Assembly (NCBI GenBank): GCA_964459305.1
Contig: CAYWNA010000199.1
Location: 1 to 24,073, forward strand
DNA from: CAYWNA01 sp964459305
Lineage (GTDB): Bacteria > Planctomycetota > Planctomycetia > Pirellulales > Pirellulaceae
Reading direction: 5' to 3'
DNA length: 24,073 nt
In this document: positions 21,427-24,073 of the stretch, in pieces
Position numbering within the stretch: position 1 is the stretch's first letter
How the letters are laid out: each line of letters begins with the position of its first letter
Made by a program: the position numbers and the translations under genes
Notes under the pieces: generated by a model
What the model saw: the letters and a program-made list of their open reading frames with translations, nothing else
Told to the model about the DNA's origin: nothing
Databases searched by the model: none

Positions 21427-24073
21427 GTGCTTTCCAGCAACCGCCCAGGCATGGTCCGCTTCTTCCCGGTTCTCCTCACTTTTTGCCAGGCATACTCGAT
21501 ATGCCTTGGCACTGAGACACAAGACGCCGACCAGAGCGATTTGGCTCGCCGCATCCTGGCCGAAGCCGGCGACCAGGGCGGACTGATCGTCCATGTGGGC
21601 TGTGGCGACGGTCGACTCACATCCGCACTGCATGCACGGGATAACTACCTGGTTCATGGTCTGGATCGCGATGGTGCCAGCGTGGAGAAAGCCCGTGAGC
21701 ACATTCGCGAACTTGGGATCTACGGCAAGGTGTCTGTCGATTTGCTGCGCGGCGATCAACTGCCGTACGCCGACAATCTCGCGAACGTGGTGGTGGCAAG
21801 TGGCGAGTGTCGAGTGCCAACGGAAGAAATCCTGCGAGTGTTGGCTCCAGGCGGCGTAGCTGTTACCCTCGACTCTCGCCTCTCAACCCTCAGCTCTTTC
21901 CGCAAGCCATGGCCCGACGAGATCGACGAGTGGACGCACTACTTGCACGACGCCAGCGGCAACGCCGTGGCATCTGATGCCCGGGCCGGTGTACCGCAGC
22001 GTGCACAGTGGATTGCCGCTCCTCTGTGGCCGCGCAGTCACGAGTACACACCGAGCATTTCTGCGTTGGTGTCCTCTGCCGGACGGATCTTCTACATCAT
22101 GGACGACGGTGTACGCGGCCTGTTCGACGATCGTTTTCCTGAAAAGTGGGCAGTTTACGCGCGGGGTGCATTTAATGGAGTTCTCCTCTGGAAGCACCCA
22201 TTCTCCGAATGGGGACCGCCGCAATGGAGGGCGAGCGGACATTGGAGTTCGCCAATGTCGTTGCCAAGGCGGCTGGTGAGTACCGGTGACCGCGTCTATG
22301 TCACCCTTGGTTATCGCGCTCCGGTAAGCGTACTTGACGCAGTGACGGGTGAAGTCGTCGGTGTGTACGACCAGACGGAGAACACGGACGAGATCATCCT
22401 GCAAGATGGGATCCTGCTGGCACGCTGTAGCAGGAAGGTCCCTGACTATCCACAGAAAGCGACGGCCTGGAACGTCACCAGGCGTTCAGGCGATGGCATG
22501 CAACCGGCCAGGCTGCCTCCTGCTTCGATCGGCGACGAGAGACTCGTCGCGGTTGACACGAAAACCGGCACGGCTCTTTGGGAGAAATCGGAGAAACGCA
22601 TCGTCACGCTTTCTCTCGCCGCTCTCGACGGCAAGGTCTGTTATCACAACTTTGATGAATTGGTCTGCCTCGACTTGGCGAAGGGCGAGGAATTGTGGCG
22701 TCAGAAAAGCGAGCCATGGCCCGATCTGACCGGGACGGGCGTTACCCTTGCTATGTACGAGGACATCGTCTTTTTGACCAGCAGCCAAGGACTTGTCGCC
22801 AGATCCGTAGACACCGGCGAGGAACTCTGGCGCGGCCCGCGCATTCCGCGTGTTGCGCCTCGGCAACCGGCGGACCTGCTCGTTGCCAATGGCCTAGTGT
22901 GGACGAGCCTCACGCCGGAAATGCCGATGGGCACAGTACCCAAACAGCCAACAGATACGGCTCGCGTCACCGGGACGGCGGCTCAAGGTTTGGACCCGCG
23001 AACGGGCGAAATTCGGAAAACCGTGGATATCGGCCAGCTCATGAGCGTCGGGCATCACGTGCGCTGTTACCGCAGCAAAGGCACTCAGCAGTATCTTCTC
23101 TGGCCGAAGAGAGGAATTGAATTCGTCGACATACGCGGAGCGAAAAAGGGGACAGGTCCAATTTGCCGGGACGGCCCAGAAGGTGCTTCGCACAAATTGG
23201 ACCTGTCCCCTTTTTCGCACATGCGGTGCGATTGGACTCGGGGCGAGTGCAGCTACGGCGTGATGCCGGCAAATGGGCTGCTCTACGTGCCTCCGCATCC
23301 CTGTGTTTGCTATACGGGTGTCGCATTGAACGGGTTCAATGCGTTTGCCGCGGAACGGCCATCGAAGGGCCGAAAGGTCGAGGAGTCGAAACGGGAGATG
23401 CGTCTGGAAAAAGGCCCGGGGCATGGGCAAATCGGCAATCGGCAATCGGCAATCGAAGATCCCAATACGTGGTCCATGTACCGACACGATCCGTCCCGAA
23501 GTGGCTCCAGCAACTCCGCCCTGCCTCCCGATCTCCAACAACGTTGGACGGCCAGCATCGCCGGCCGATTGACTCAGCCGATGATTGCTAACGGCAGGGT
23601 CTTTGTCGTCTCGGTGGATGAGCACACAGTCTATTGTCTTGACGAAGAAGATGGCCGTCGATCCTGGACCTTCACAGCCGGCGGGCGAATCGACTCGGCC
23701 CCCACCCTCCATCACGGGTTGGTGCTGTTCGGTTGCCGGGACGGCTGGGGGTATTGCCTGCGAGCCTCGGATGGCGAACTGGCGTGGCGGTTTCAAGCCG
23801 CGCCCGAAGCGCGAAAAATCGTAGCCTTCGGTCAGGTCGAATCGGCGTGGGGAGTACACGGGAGTGTGACGGTCGTCAATGACACGGTCTACTTGGCCGC
23901 GGGGCGATCAAGCTTCCTTGATGGCGGCATCTATCTATACGGCTTGGACCCGGCGACGGGCAAAGTTCTGCACCAGGCACACCTTGACGGGCCATGGCCG
24001 GACATCCGCCAGGATCAAGGTCAGCCGTTCCACATGGAAGGCGCAAAGACAGACGTTCTCGTCAGTGACGGCT
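21427..24073 (+). CDS. Secreted methyltransferase-like / PQQ-type beta-propeller fusion, 3' end outside window
   Basis: One uninterrupted frame runs from here to the right edge (about 882 codons). GTG 21427 is 8 nt after GGAG; ATG 21451 is an alternative start. A signal-like hydrophobic stretch (VRFFPVLLTFCQAYSICLG) is followed by a class I SAM-binding motif VHVGCGDGRLT (55-65), a GLD acid loop and RGDQLPYADN. After about residue 150 come repeated tryptophan-docking-like blades (AWNVT, LWEKSEKR, ELWRQKSE, ELWRGP, RSWTFTAGG, AWRFQAAP) of the PQQ/BamB-like beta-propeller. This MTase plus propeller fusion is a known planctomycete layout without an established reaction. Two inserts interrupt the propeller in frame (23140-23218 and about 23345-23460). 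Confidence 0.88.
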   Translation, partial: MLSSNRPGMVRFFPVLLTFCQAYSICLGTETQDADQSDLARRILAEAGDQGGLIVHVGCGDGRLTSALHARDNYLVHGLDRDGASVEKAREHIRELGIYGKVSVDLLRGDQLPYADNLANVVVASGECRVPTEEILRVLAPGGVAVTLDSRLSTLSSFRKPWPDEIDEWTHYLHDASGNAVASDARAGVPQRAQWIAAPLWPRSHEYTPSISALVSSAGRIFYIMDDGVRGLFDDRFPEKWAVYARGAFNGVLLWKHPFSEWGPPQWRASGHWSSPMSLPRRLVSTGDRVYVTLGYRAPVSVLDAVTGEVVGVYDQTENTDEIILQDGILLARCSRKVPDYPQKATAWNVTRRSGDGMQPARLPPASIGDERLVAVDTKTGTALWEKSEKRIVTLSLAALDGKVCYHNFDELVCLDLAKGEELWRQKSEPWPDLTGTGVTLAMYEDIVFLTSSQGLVARSVDTGEELWRGPRIPRVAPRQPADLLVANGLVWTSLTPEMPMGTVPKQPTDTARVTGTAAQGLDPRTGEIRKTVDIGQLMSVGHHVRCYRSKGTQQYLLWPKRGIEFVDIRGAKKGTGPICRDGPEGASHKLDLSPFSHMRCDWTRGECSYGVMPANGLLYVPPHPCVCYTGVALNGFNAFAAERPSKGRKVEESKREMRLEKGPGHGQIGNRQSAIEDPNTWSMYRHDPSRSGSSNSALPPDLQQRWTASIAGRLTQPMIANGRVFVVSVDEHTVYCLDEEDGRRSWTFTAGGRIDSAPTLHHGLVLFGCRDGWGYCLRASDGELAWRFQAAPEARKIVAFGQVESAWGVHGSVTVVNDTVYLAAGRSSFLDGGIYLYGLDPATGKVLHQAHLDGPWPDIRQDQGQPFHMEGAKTDVLVSDG
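23140..23218. repeat. Perfect 26-bp palindrome inside the propeller gene
   Basis: GCGAAAAAGGGGACAGGTCC... (23140-23165) and its exact reverse complement (23193-23218) flank a 27-nt loop. The arms are 26/26. The element lies in frame inside the beta-propeller coding sequence and translates without a stop. I recall AAAAAGGGGACAGGTCC as a core of dispersed repeats in planctomycetes and other bacteria. Confidence 0.95.
23433..23453. repeat. Three tandem copies of CGGCAAT
   Basis: The heptamer CGGCAAT occurs three times without interruption, preceded by CAAAT and followed by CGAAGAT. It lies inside the propeller gene. On the minus strand it reads ATTGCCG repeats, a pattern I associate with planctomycete dispersed repeats. 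Confidence 0.9.

Noticed and set aside
22894..23859. 321-residue minus-strand frame at the right end
   Set aside because: Antisense to the propeller gene; it only looks protein-like because of the palindrome and heptamer repeats (for example DCRLPIADLP).
1..24073. CRISPR array, tRNA, insertion sequence, prophage
   Set aside because: No regularly spaced direct repeats, cloverleaf-like sequence, transposase or phage genes were seen on reading; palindromes here are singletons or pairs.

Overview
The window reads as part of a Planctomycetes chromosome, most likely Pirellulales-like. This rests on the gene repertoire: a bacterial tetrahydromethanopterin C1 enzyme (fhcD), DUF1080 and NPCBM-type secreted proteins, a methyltransferase/PQQ-like beta-propeller fusion, a Gfo/Idh/MocA remnant and a GT41 (OGT-like) remnant. 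It also rests on several dispersed palindromic repeats of a kind I associate with this phylum. There is no rRNA, tRNA, CRISPR array, transposase or prophage gene visible.

Layout. 1-4340 (minus) is a compact redox operon. A sigma70-like promoter precedes a LUD/2x[4Fe-4S] LutB-like protein, a two-domain CCG protein (HdrB/LutA/GlpC type), a tiny zinc-ribbon protein and a tungsten aldehyde:ferredoxin oxidoreductase (AOR) that runs off the left edge. 4392-5279 (minus) holds a LURP-one/tubby-like protein followed by a zinc-ribbon membrane protein. 5667-8209 (minus) holds an orphan NtrC-type sigma54 activator and two HSP20 chaperones, with a good intrinsic terminator after the second. 8210-8884 is a non-coding stretch with a nested palindrome and two micro-ORFs.

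8885-10896 (plus) is a LolD/MacB-like ABC ATPase-permease pair. Then come a P-II signal protein (glnB-like, plus), convergent with truB (minus) across another nested palindrome. 12583-15334 (plus) holds a proline-rich membrane-anchored NPCBM-like protein, an aldo/keto reductase and a secreted DUF1080 protein. 15431-16615 (minus) encodes a secreted, extremely acidic, Cys/Tyr-rich protein. 16979-19894 (plus) holds a small L7/L12-C-domain-like protein, fhcD, and a translationally coupled voltage-sensor/RCK ion channel whose filter is not TVGYGD. 19894-21250 is a gene graveyard: a 5'-truncated GT41 gene, a 3'-truncated ThuA-like gene and a 5'-truncated Gfo/Idh/MocA gene. 21427 to the end (plus) is the methyltransferase/beta-propeller fusion, interrupted in frame by a perfect 26-bp palindrome and by a low-complexity insert.

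Working together: the left operon looks like an electron-transfer module in which AOR passes electrons through Fe-S/CCG proteins, conceptually like BamBCD or LutABC. The most noteworthy points are this AOR module with its embedded zinc ribbon and foreign-looking codon use, the channel with a CNG-like Gly-Glu-Pro filter coupled to fhcD, the acidic secreted protein, and repeats that sit both between genes and inside an open frame. All functional calls come from reading motifs; no database search was run.
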